Source: JBEVJK01 sp963791325
GTDB taxonomy: Bacteria > Pseudomonadota > Alphaproteobacteria > Rhizobiales > Rhizobiaceae
Length of the DNA: 64,000 nt
Assembly (NCBI GenBank): GCA_963791325.1
Contig: CAWBRU010000022.1
Coordinates: forward strand, 248,001 to 312,000
Direction: 5' to 3'
Shown here in pieces: positions 9,409-17,522 of this stretch. The notes beneath the pieces are model-generated. The model did no database searches. It was not told the origin of the DNA and worked only from the letters and a program-made list of their open reading frames with translations. Numbering within the stretch: position 1 is the first letter of the stretch; every line of letters begins with the position of its first letter. Made by a program: the position numbers and the translations under genes.

Positions 9409-11037
9409 ATGACGATCCGCACCGAACATGCCGACGTCCTGATCATCGGCTCCGGCGCGACGGGGGCTCTTTCCGGCCTGGTGCTGGCGCAGGCGGGGCT
9501 GCGCGTGGTGTGCCTCGAACAGGGTGGCTGGGTCGAGCGCCTCGACCATCCCCACTACCATGCCGACTGGCAGTGGCGGCGCAAGACCGAGTGGAATGCC
9601 GACGTCAATGTCCGCACCCCCCACCCCGACGACTTTCCCGTCGACAGCGATTCCTCCCAGGTGCTGATGTGGAACGGGGTGGGTGGTTCGACCAATGTCT
9701 ACGGCGCCATCTGGCCGCGCTTCCGGCCCTCCGACTTCCGCAAGGGGGTCGAGCACGGCCTCGCGCCCGACTGGCCGATCAGCTATGAGGACATCGACCC
9801 CTATTACGAATGGGCCGACCGGCTGATCGGCGTAAGCGGCCTCGCCGGAGATCTGGCGATGCCGCCGCAGCGCGACCCGGTGACCCCCAGCCTGCCGCTC
9901 AGCCCCGCTGCGCGCAAGCTCGGTCAAGCCTTCGAGCGTCTCGGCTGGCATTGGTGGCCGGTTCCGGCGGGCGTCATCTCGCAGGATTACGACGGGCGCG
10001 TCGCCTGCAACGGCTGCGGCATCTGCAACGGCTGCCCGCGCGGCTCGATGAGCAAGTTCTCGCTCTCGGTCTGGCCGCGCGCCCTGAACGCCGGCGTCGA
10101 GCTCCACACTTATGCGCGCGTGCTGCGGCTCCAAAAGGGCCAGGACGGGCGGCTGACCGGAGCCGTGTTCGTCGACCGCACCACCGGCGCCCAGCACTTC
10201 CAGTCGGCCGACGTGGTCATCCTGGCTGCCAACGGCGTCGGCACGCCGCGCCTGCTGCTCGCATCGGACAACCTCGCCAACCAGTCGGACCAGGTCGGGC
10301 GCAACCTTCTGCACCACACGCTGGTCTCGGCCGACTTCTGGGTGGATGAGCCGATCGCCTCCCACATGGGCTATGTCGCCTCGGTGATCAGCCGCGAGTT
10401 CGCCGAAACCGATGTCTCGCGCGGCTTCATCAACGGGTTCAACTTCAACTGCCTGACGAGCGGGGCGGCCGGCGAGCAGGCGCTCGGCTTCCTCTCCGAA
10501 GCCCGCGCACCGTGGGGAGCGCGGCACCACGACTGGTTCAACCGGCATTTCGGCCGCAACATCGGCGTGCATGTGATCGGCGACGACCTGCCCAATCCCG
10601 ACAACCGCATCACCCTCTCCGACAACCGCCGCGACGAGCACGGCGTGCCCGCCGCCAAGCTGCACTACGCGCCCGGCGAGAACGACGAGATCATGATGCG
10701 ATACATGGCCGACCGGCTGCAGGATCTTGCCGGCTCGCTCGACGCGTTCGATTTCAGATTGCAGGACTATCGCGACGAGCATGGCGTCTATCGCACCCCG
10801 GCCTGGCATCTTCTGGGCACCGCGCGCATGGGTGCCGATCCGGAGACGTCGGTCATCAACAAATGGCATCAGAGCTGGGACGTGCCGAACCTTTATATCG
10901 TCGACGGCAGCGTGTTTGCGACGGGCGGCGTGGTCAATCCGACGCCGACCGTTGCCGCCTTGGCGCTGCGCGCTTCCGAGCATTTGCGCGACAATTTCCG
11001 CACCCTGCGCACGGCGACGGTTTCGCTCGAAACATGA
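9409..11037 (+). CDS. GMC-type FAD-dependent oxidoreductase (gluconate 2-dehydrogenase large-subunit like)
   Basis: The 542-residue flavoprotein has the dinucleotide-binding motif GSGATG at residues 14-19, a GVGGSTNVYG segment, a cysteine cluster CNGCGICNGC near residue 200-210, and the C-terminal HLLGTARMG and NPTPTVAALALR segments of the glucose-methanol-choline family. Such enzymes oxidise a sugar or polyol hydroxyl group. Start is ATG at 9409 with AAGGAG upstream; a longer frame from 9163 overlaps the previous gene and is rejected. No cytochrome c subunit is encoded nearby and no export signal is visible, which is unusual for this group. Confidence 0.85.
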   Translation: MTIRTEHADVLIIGSGATGALSGLVLAQAGLRVVCLEQGGWVERLDHPHYHADWQWRRKTEWNADVNVRTPHPDDFPVDSDSSQVLMWNGVGGSTNVYGAIWPRFRPSDFRKGVEHGLAPDWPISYEDIDPYYEWADRLIGVSGLAGDLAMPPQRDPVTPSLPLSPAARKLGQAFERLGWHWWPVPAGVISQDYDGRVACNGCGICNGCPRGSMSKFSLSVWPRALNAGVELHTYARVLRLQKGQDGRLTGAVFVDRTTGAQHFQSADVVILAANGVGTPRLLLASDNLANQSDQVGRNLLHHTLVSADFWVDEPIASHMGYVASVISREFAETDVSRGFINGFNFNCLTSGAAGEQALGFLSEARAPWGARHHDWFNRHFGRNIGVHVIGDDLPNPDNRITLSDNRRDEHGVPAAKLHYAPGENDEIMMRYMADRLQDLAGSLDAFDFRLQDYRDEHGVYRTPAWHLLGTARMGADPETSVINKWHQSWDVPNLYIVDGSVFATGGVVNPTPTVAALALRASEHLRDNFRTLRTATVSLET

Positions 11038-12251
11038 ACGGGGCGCCAAGGCCCGACCGCCTGATCTGCACGGCCTGCGCCCGGGAGGCGGCAATTGCAA
11101 CCGTGCCGTCCACCTGCCCGGTCTGCGACGGCATCCTCGAGCTGCTGATCGGCGAGCAGCCGCAGCCGATGGGCGAAGGCTTGTGGCGCTGGCACGACCA
11201 CCTGCCTCTGGTCGCGCCGGCCCACCGCGTCAGCCTCGGCGAGGCGGGCACCCCGCTGCTGCCGGCGCCCCGGCTCGGCCGCGAGCTCGGCCTTGCCGAC
11301 CTGTGGATCAAGAATGAATCGCTGCAGCCGACCGGTTCGTTCAAGGACCGCGCGCTCGCCCTGGCGACATCTCTGGCGGTCGAATACGGCCGCCTTGGCG
11401 TGGTGCTGTCGTCGAGCGGCAATGCCGGGGCAGCCGCCGCCGCCTACGCGGCGCGGGCGGGCCTTCGGGCGATCGTGCTGGTGCCGGCCGCCGCCGTGCC
11501 TGCCAAGCTGAAGCAGATCCGGATCACCGGCGCACAGCTCGTCACCGTCGACGGCGCCACCCACGATTGCTGCAGGCTGGCCCGCCGGGCGGCGGACGCG
11601 CTCGGCTTCGTCAACGTCACCACCACCTTCTATTGTCCCTATGGCGTCGATGCCTATGCGACCATCGCCTATGAGCTGGCCGCGATTGAGCCCGACATCG
11701 TCCTCTTGCCGGTGTCGAGCGGCCCGATCCTGGCCGGCGTGATGAAGGGATTTCAACGGCTCTTCGATCAGGGCCGCATCGGCCGCTTGCCGCGGCCGGT
11801 CGCGATCCAGTCGGCAGCCTGCCGGCCGATCGTCGAAGCGTTCGACAAGGCCATGCCGGCCGTCGCTCCGCCCCCTCGCCCGACAGTGGCCGCGGCGCTC
11901 AACGACACGCTGGAAGGCTATGAGCGCGATGGCGATTACACCGTTGCCATCCTGCGGCGATATGGCGGCACCGCGATCGCGGTCGAGGACAGCGAAATCC
12001 TCGAGGCCGTGAGACGCATCGCGCGGCTGGAAGGGATCGCGGTCGAGCCGAGCGCCGCCGCCCCGGTCGCGGCACTGCCGCATCTCTTGGCCCGGGGTTC
12101 GGTTGCCCCCGGCGAGCGGATCGTCGCAGTGGTCACCGGCCACGCGCTGAAGGACATGCCTGAGCAGGTTCTGCCGGCCCTCGCCGAACCGATTGCACCC
12201 ACCCTGGACGCCCTCCAGCGCCGGCTGCGCCTCGCCGCGAACCGCGGGTGA
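11034..12251 (+). CDS. threonine synthase-like PLP-dependent enzyme
   Basis: The 405-residue protein belongs to the fold-type II PLP enzymes (threonine synthase/threonine dehydratase group). An N-terminal zinc ribbon is suggested by CTAC and CPVC (residues 12-31). The PLP lysine is in GSFKDRAL (Lys104), and the SSGNAGAAAAAYAARAG segment fits the phosphate or substrate loop. The ATG at 11034 overlaps the stop of the GMC gene (ATGA), so the two are coupled. In this setting it may act on a hydroxy- or phospho-amino acid released by the preceding enzymes; true threonine synthesis is less likely. Its end is only three bases from the convergent LacI gene. Confidence 0.8.
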   Translation: MNGAPRPDRLICTACAREAAIATVPSTCPVCDGILELLIGEQPQPMGEGLWRWHDHLPLVAPAHRVSLGEAGTPLLPAPRLGRELGLADLWIKNESLQPTGSFKDRALALATSLAVEYGRLGVVLSSSGNAGAAAAAYAARAGLRAIVLVPAAAVPAKLKQIRITGAQLVTVDGATHDCCRLARRAADALGFVNVTTTFYCPYGVDAYATIAYELAAIEPDIVLLPVSSGPILAGVMKGFQRLFDQGRIGRLPRPVAIQSAACRPIVEAFDKAMPAVAPPPRPTVAAALNDTLEGYERDGDYTVAILRRYGGTAIAVEDSEILEAVRRIARLEGIAVEPSAAAPVAALPHLLARGSVAPGERIVAVVTGHALKDMPEQVLPALAEPIAPTLDALQRRLRLAANRG

Positions 12252-12254
12252 ATA

Positions 12255-13268
12255 TCAGTCGGCCGGCGCGGGGCCGCTCGTGGCACGAACGACGAGCTCG
12301 GCCGGCACCGTCGTCACCTGCCGCGGAATCGCCGGGTCGGCGATACGCTTCAGCAACAGCTCGGCCGCCGCAAGCCCTAAGGCCGGCTGGTCGATCTTCA
12401 CGGTGGTCAGCGGCGGAGCCATGAAGCGCGCCTCTTCGAGATCGTCGAAGCCGACCACCGAGACGTCCTTGCCCGGCGACAGGCCGGCTTCGCGCAGCGC
12501 CAGCAGAGCGCCGCTGGCCAGCAGGTCGCTGAAGCACAGAACGGCAGTCAGCCGCGCCCCGCTGTGAAGCAAGGCTTTCATCGCCTCATAGCCATTCTGG
12601 CGTGCAATCAGACAGGGTTGGATCCAGTCCTCATGCGCCTCGATCCGGTGATGGCGCAGCCGTGACCGGTAAGCGACGAGACCGACGCGCGACGTCAGCG
12701 TCGCCAGTCCGCCGCCGATCCAGCCGATCCGGCGGTGACCGAGCGAGACCAAATGGTCGAGGGCGGCGAACACGCCGCTTTGATAGTCGATACGGACCTG
12801 GTCGAGCACCTGCTGCGCAAGATCGCGGATGGCCACCACCATCGGGACATTGCCGGCCGCCTGCTCGAGGTCGCCGATTTCGGTGCCGACCGCCGGCACG
12901 ACGATCAGCCCGCCGACATTGTACTCGACGGCGGTGTTGATGAAGGCGGCCTGCTTCTCCCTTGAGTCTTCGGAATCGCCGAACATCACCATCCAATTGT
13001 GCGCCTGGAAATGGTGGAGCATGCTGGTCGAGATACGCGAGATCACCGGGTTCTCGATCGTGTTCAGACACACCGCGAGGGTCCGCGTGCGGCTCAAGCG
13101 CAGGTTTGCGGCCTGCCGGTTGTAGACATAGCCCATTTCCTGGGCCACACGTCGCACCCGTTGCTTGGTCGAATCGGGGATCCGGGGGTGGTCGCGCAAT
13201 GACAGCGAGATCGTGGCCCAGGACAGGCCCGTCATTGCCGCGATGTCCTTGATCGTCACTTTGGCCAT
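12255..13268 (-). CDS. LacI family transcriptional regulator
   Basis: The 337-residue protein has the N-terminal LacI helix-turn-helix (VTIKDIAAMTGLSWATISLSL) followed by a periplasmic-binding-protein-like effector domain with typical segments (GHRRIGWIGG, FSDLLASGAL, SVVGFDDLEEARF, PPLTTVKID). The ATG at 13268 gives the family's normal N-terminus; the extra 41 codons upstream are non-homologous. It is divergent from the aminotransferase gene and probably controls the surrounding catabolic genes by sensing a sugar-like inducer. The candidate operator is the palindrome at 7290-7309. Confidence 0.92.
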   Translation of the reverse strand: MAKVTIKDIAAMTGLSWATISLSLRDHPRIPDSTKQRVRRVAQEMGYVYNRQAANLRLSRTRTLAVCLNTIENPVISRISTSMLHHFQAHNWMVMFGDSEDSREKQAAFINTAVEYNVGGLIVVPAVGTEIGDLEQAAGNVPMVVAIRDLAQQVLDQVRIDYQSGVFAALDHLVSLGHRRIGWIGGGLATLTSRVGLVAYRSRLRHHRIEAHEDWIQPCLIARQNGYEAMKALLHSGARLTAVLCFSDLLASGALLALREAGLSPGKDVSVVGFDDLEEARFMAPPLTTVKIDQPALGLAAAELLLKRIADPAIPRQVTTVPAELVVRATSGPAPAD

Positions 13269-13393
13269 GGGGCTCTGCTCACCTTGGTTGACGCGGTGTG
13301 GCACCCCTATCTTGCAGGTCCGGGCACAAGATGGGAATTCCACAGTGAAGTGAAGGACCCGGCGAGGTCCACCGGATCCTAGAGGAGCCATGC

Positions 13394-14605
13394 ATGCATC
13401 TGCCGATCGAGGCGCGGCGCCAGGTGATCAGCCTCGGCGGCTCGCGCATCCGCGAGGTCGCCAACGCCGCCATGGGCCGCAGCGACGTGCTGCCGTTCTG
13501 GTTCGGCGAATTGGACGAGGCGACCCCGGCATTCATCCGCCAGGAAGCCGTCCGGGCGATCGAAGCCGGGGAAACCTTCTATTCCCAGAATCTTGGACGC
13601 CCCTATCTGCGGGAGGGAATCGCGGGATATCTTTCCGCTCTTCATGGCCGTCCGGTCGGGACATCGCGGATTGCGGCGGTCGGCTCCGGCGTGCTCGGAC
13701 TGCTGCTCGCGTCCGAACTGTTGTTCGAGCCTGGTGACCGCATCGTCCTGGTCACCCCCGTCTGGCCCAACGTCTATGAAATCCCGCGGATTCTCAGTGC
13801 GAACGTCGAACGAATCGCCCTCTCCTCTTCGAGCGGCCGCTGGGCCCTCGATCTCGATAAGCTGCTTGCGGCGCTCACGCCCGATACGAAGGCGCTGATT
13901 GTGAACTCTCCCTCCAATCCCACGGGCTGGACGATCGACGAGGCCGACATCGTCGCGATTCTGAGCCATTGCCGGAAGCATGGGATCTGGGTAATCGCCG
14001 ACGATGTCTATGAACGCTTGATCTATGATGAAGCGCGGCGCTCGGCGCCGTCGTTTCTCAGGCACTACGAGGTCGGCGACCGGATCATCTCGGTCAACAG
14101 CTTCTCGAAAGCCTGGACGATGACCGGCTGGCGCGCCGGATGGCTGGCGGTGCCGGACGAGCTGACGCCCGAGCTCGAAAAGCTCATCGAATACAACTTC
14201 TCCTGCATCTTCGAGCCGGTTCAGCGCGCCGCGGCGATCGCGCTCAAAGAGGGCGAGCCGCACATCGGAGCTCAGCGGAACAGGCTGAAGCAGAGCCGGA
14301 CCTTGCTGGTCGATGCCTTGCGGGCGATCGACGGCGTCACTGTCCCCGATGCCGGAGGCGCAATGTATGTGTTCTTCCGGGTGGACGGCTGCACCGACAG
14401 CATCGCCTTTGCAAAAGACCTGGTCGACAGAGCCGGCGTGGGCTTGGCGCCGGGCTCGGCGTTCGGCCCCGAAGGCGATGGATGGCTGCGATGGTGCCAT
14501 GCCGTCGACGAGAGCAAGCTCGCCGAAGGGATCGCGCGCTTTGTCGGCTATCTCGGCCGCAATTCAGGATCGTTCAACGCCGCTCAGGCCCCGTCGCGCG
14601 GCTAG
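13394..14605 (+). CDS. pyridoxal phosphate-dependent aminotransferase, class I/II
   Basis: This 403-residue enzyme belongs to the aspartate aminotransferase fold-type I group. The PLP lysine is Lys239 in NSFSKAW, with the TMTGWRAGW segment following, and the NSPSNPTG and ADDVYERLIYD motifs are present. Start is the ATG at 13394, seven bases after AGAGGAG. It is divergent from the LacI gene. The amino donor and acceptor cannot be assigned; the neighbours suggest a role in nitrogen removal from an imported amino compound, which is inference. Confidence 0.88.
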   Translation: MHLPIEARRQVISLGGSRIREVANAAMGRSDVLPFWFGELDEATPAFIRQEAVRAIEAGETFYSQNLGRPYLREGIAGYLSALHGRPVGTSRIAAVGSGVLGLLLASELLFEPGDRIVLVTPVWPNVYEIPRILSANVERIALSSSSGRWALDLDKLLAALTPDTKALIVNSPSNPTGWTIDEADIVAILSHCRKHGIWVIADDVYERLIYDEARRSAPSFLRHYEVGDRIISVNSFSKAWTMTGWRAGWLAVPDELTPELEKLIEYNFSCIFEPVQRAAAIALKEGEPHIGAQRNRLKQSRTLLVDALRAIDGVTVPDAGGAMYVFFRVDGCTDSIAFAKDLVDRAGVGLAPGSAFGPEGDGWLRWCHAVDESKLAEGIARFVGYLGRNSGSFNAAQAPSRG

Positions 14606-14677
14606 ATCGCCAACCGGACGCTGTGGTGCTCCTGAGGAGATCGTGCCTCTCGTCAAAAAATGCCGGCAGACCACGCG

Positions 14678-14872
14678 TCACGCGGCCCCTTGCCGCGCTG
14701 CTTTGCTGCTGGCCCGGCCGTCCCTCGCCTCGAGCAGCGCGTCGACGATCTCCGCCTGACGACCGGGCGTCAGGCGGCTCGTGGGCAATGCGACCGACAG
14801 GCCGGCGACCGGCCGGCCGTCGTCGAGCAGCGGAATGCCGAAGCTGGCGACGACGGCGATGCCGGGGCTCAA
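14678..14872 (-). pseudogene. C-terminal remnant of an IclR-family regulator
   Basis: About 63 codons read like the end of an IclR effector domain: GIAVVASFGIPLLDDGRPVAG followed by LSVALPTSRLTPGRQAEIV. No helix-turn-helix or first half of the effector domain exists upstream, because the frame runs straight into the stop of the next gene (14869). The regulator was therefore truncated, probably by a deletion or rearrangement between the two aminotransferase-type genes. Assignment rests on pattern similarity only. Confidence 0.55.
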
Positions 14873-16176
14873 GAAGACAGCTCCTTGAGCGCGGATTCGG
14901 CCGCAGCAAGGGTCGCCAGAACGTCGTTTTCGGTGTGCGCGGCCGAGACATACCAGAGCCCGCGTTCGATCAGCCGCACCCCGCGCCCGAGCATGCTCCG
15001 GCAGAATTCGCCGTAGCGCGTGCGATCGTAATCGAGGACGTGATCGTACTCGGTGACCGATACGCGGGCGGTGAAGCCCATATGGAACATCGGGCCCGGA
15101 CCGGTGAGGAGGATCGGCAGCTCCAACCGCGCCGCGACCTCCTTCAGTCCGTCCCGCAGCAGCGAGCCGATACGGGCGATGTGGCGCAGGCCGGCACGGT
15201 CATCGCGCTCGAGAACGTCGATCACCGTCAGCGCCGCCGCGACGCTGCCATTGCTGCCGTTGAGGGTCCCGGCATGATAGACCTCGCCTGCAGCCAGCGG
15301 CCTCAGGAACCGTTCCTTGCCGACCAGGGCGCTGAGCGGAAGGCCGCCGCCGAGCGCCTTGCCGAACAGGGACATGTCCGGCGTCACCCCGTAGTAGCTC
15401 TGGCCACCCGCCAGATCGAGCCGGAAGCCGGCAATGATCTCGTCGAAGATCAGCGCCGCATCATGCCTGTCGCAAAGCGCGCGCAGGCCCTCGAGAAAGC
15501 CTGGCGCGGGCTCGATGCAGCCCTGGTTGCACATCACCGGCTCGGTGATGATGGCGCCGATCTCGCTGCCGTGCCGGTCGAGCGCCTGCTCGACCAGGGC
15601 GAGATTGTTCCACGGCAGCGGCACGACATCGCCGGCCAGCGCTGGCGGAATGCCGCCGCCCCAGGGGATCGGCCGGGTCGGATCGTTGCGCTGGTCGCGC
15701 GGCGGCGCGACGTTGAACGAAGAATTGTCCAGCCAGCCGTGATAGTGGCCCGTGAACTTGATGAATTTCGGCTTGCCGGTGACGTGGCGCGCCAGCCGCA
15801 ACAGCGCATGCGCGGCCTCGGAGCCCGACGAGGCGAACCGCACGCGCTCCGCGGAGGGCACCAGCCGCTGCAGCGTCTCGGCGAGTTCCAGCTCGTCCCG
15901 GTGCTGGCCGGCGAAGAGCTGACCTTTGGCGAGCGCTGCGCCGACGCGCGCGAGCAGTTCCGGATGCGAATGGCCGAGGATGCAGGGGCCTTGCGACAGC
16001 GTGAAATCGATGAGCTCGTTGCCGTCGACGTCCCAGATCCGCGCTCCCGAGGCGCGCTCGTAGAACATCGGATGCGGCACGTTGAGCGCGCGAAACTGGC
16101 TGGAGACGCCGCCGGCCAAGACGCGTTGCGCGCGTTGGTAGAGCTGCCGCGAGGTCGCGTAGCGGTCGGCCGTCAT
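14869..16176 (-). CDS. class III aminotransferase, glutamate-1-semialdehyde 2,1-aminomutase-like
   Basis: The 435-residue protein is a fold-type I PLP enzyme of class III. Motifs include ASSGSEAAHALLRLAR, TGHYHGW, the Asp of FDEIIAGFR and the PLP lysine Lys273 in FGKALGGG. It resembles HemL, but lacks strong signs of being the housekeeping heme enzyme and sits among catabolic genes, so it is more likely a related aminotransferase or aminomutase of secondary catabolism. The start at 16176 is followed by the normal N-terminus of the group (YQRAQRVLAGGVSSQFR). Confidence 0.82.
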   Translation of the reverse strand: MTADRYATSRQLYQRAQRVLAGGVSSQFRALNVPHPMFYERASGARIWDVDGNELIDFTLSQGPCILGHSHPELLARVGAALAKGQLFAGQHRDELELAETLQRLVPSAERVRFASSGSEAAHALLRLARHVTGKPKFIKFTGHYHGWLDNSSFNVAPPRDQRNDPTRPIPWGGGIPPALAGDVVPLPWNNLALVEQALDRHGSEIGAIITEPVMCNQGCIEPAPGFLEGLRALCDRHDAALIFDEIIAGFRLDLAGGQSYYGVTPDMSLFGKALGGGLPLSALVGKERFLRPLAAGEVYHAGTLNGSNGSVAAALTVIDVLERDDRAGLRHIARIGSLLRDGLKEVAARLELPILLTGPGPMFHMGFTARVSVTEYDHVLDYDRTRYGEFCRSMLGRGVRLIERGLWYVSAAHTENDVLATLAAAESALKELSS

Positions 16177-16433
16177 CGCTCACTCCGCTGCTCTGCAGCC
16201 GGCATGCCGTCGTGCTCCCTCCGAATTCCAGGGTGGACCGGGTGGGAAAGCCGGAGCGTATCGTTTTGCTCCTTGAAGACAAGTTCCACCATGCAGAACT
16301 CGTTGACACCCGCGCTGCGTCTAGATGCCGCCTATCGCCGCAGGGAACGATGGCGGCGGACCTCGCACCAGCGCGATCCGTCCCTATATGCGCGGTGCAC
16401 CCTCCGTTCGCGGCAATTCCAAGAGGAGAACCC

Positions 16434-17483
16434 ATGCGCTACAATCAGCTTGGTCGCACCGGCATGTTCGTTTCCGAAATCTGCCTCGGCACGATGACCT
16501 TCGGCGCACCCGAGGACAACGGGGTCTGGGGTCAGATCGCCGATGTCGACCAGGATCTGGCCGACCGGATCGTCGACCGTTCCATCAAGGCCGGAGTCAA
16601 TTTCTTCGATACGGCCGACGTCTATTCCGGCGGCGAGTCCGAACGGCTGCTCGGGCAGGCGCTGCGCAATCTCGGCGTCAAGCGCAAGGATGCCATCGTC
16701 GCCACCAAGGTGTTCGGCCAGGTCGGTGAAGGTCCCAATGATCGCGGCGCCTCCCGCGGCCACATTATGGATGCCGTGGAAGCCAGTCTCGAGCGGCTGC
16801 AGCTCGATCACATCGACCTCTATCAGATCCACGGGACGGACAGCGTCACCCCCATCGACGAGACGCTGCGCGCGCTGGACGACCTCGTGTCGCGCGGGCT
16901 GGTCCGCTATGTCGGCGTATCCAACTGGCAGGCTTGGCGCATCGCCAAGGCGCTGGGGCTTTCGGCAGCGCGCGGCAAGGCGCGCTTCGAGACGGTGCAG
17001 AGCTATTATTCCATCGCCGGCCGCGACCTCGAACGCGAGATCGTGCCGCTGCTCGCTGCCGAAAAGCTTGGCCTGATGGTCTGGTCGCCGCTGGCCGGCG
17101 GGCTGCTCTCGGGCAAGTATGGACCGGGCGCACCGGGCAACGGGGAAGGCCGGCGGGCAACGTTCAACTTCCCGCCGGTGAACGAAGACCGCGCCTGGGC
17201 CTCGGTCGCCGCCATGCGCGAGGTCGCGGCCAAGCACGGGGTCGGCGTGGCGACCGTGGCGCTGGCCTATGTGCTGGCCAAACCGTTCGTGATGAGCGTC
17301 ATCATCGGTGCCAAGCGGATCGATCAGCTCGATCAGAACCTCGCGGCGACCGAGCTTCAGCTCGATGCCGAAGACCTGAAGCGGCTCGACGAGGTCAGCG
17401 AATTGCCGCCCGAATATCCGGGATGGATGCTCGCGCGCCAGGGCGCCGCCCGCAGGCCGCAGCCGTTCAGGGCAAAGGACTGA
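16434..17483 (+). CDS. aldo/keto reductase
   Basis: The 349-residue protein is an NADPH-dependent aldo/keto reductase of the YajO/Tas-like group. The catalytic tetrad can be seen as Asp and Tyr in FFDTADVYSGGESE, Lys in IVATKVFG and His in DLYQIHGTD. The C-terminal cofactor segment SVIIGAKRIDQLDQNL fits. Start is ATG at 16434 with AAGAGGAG upstream. It is divergent from the class III aminotransferase, separated by 257 bases, and convergent with the PhoD-like gene. Confidence 0.9.
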   Translation: MRYNQLGRTGMFVSEICLGTMTFGAPEDNGVWGQIADVDQDLADRIVDRSIKAGVNFFDTADVYSGGESERLLGQALRNLGVKRKDAIVATKVFGQVGEGPNDRGASRGHIMDAVEASLERLQLDHIDLYQIHGTDSVTPIDETLRALDDLVSRGLVRYVGVSNWQAWRIAKALGLSAARGKARFETVQSYYSIAGRDLEREIVPLLAAEKLGLMVWSPLAGGLLSGKYGPGAPGNGEGRRATFNFPPVNEDRAWASVAAMREVAAKHGVGVATVALAYVLAKPFVMSVIIGAKRIDQLDQNLAATELQLDAEDLKRLDEVSELPPEYPGWMLARQGAARRPQPFRAKD

Positions 17484-17487
17484 CCTC

Positions 17488-17504
17488 CCCGGCTTTCGGC
17501 CGGG
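17488..17504. terminator. bidirectional hairpin between convergent genes
   Basis: CCCGGC and GCCGGG form a 6-bp stem with loop TTTCG, and a second overlapping GC-rich stem (GCCGG/CCGGC) follows. It lies in the 39-base gap between the convergent aldo/keto reductase and PhoD-like genes. There is no T-run, so termination is inferred from position and structure. Confidence 0.4.
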
Positions 17505-17522
17505 CCGGCGGTCCGGCGCTTC

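Noticed and set aside
14140..16497. A 785-codon open frame opposite the class III aminotransferase gene
   Set aside because: It is an antisense shadow produced by high GC at third codon positions; it has low-complexity Arg/Ala-rich composition and no family motifs, while the opposite strand carries a clear enzyme.
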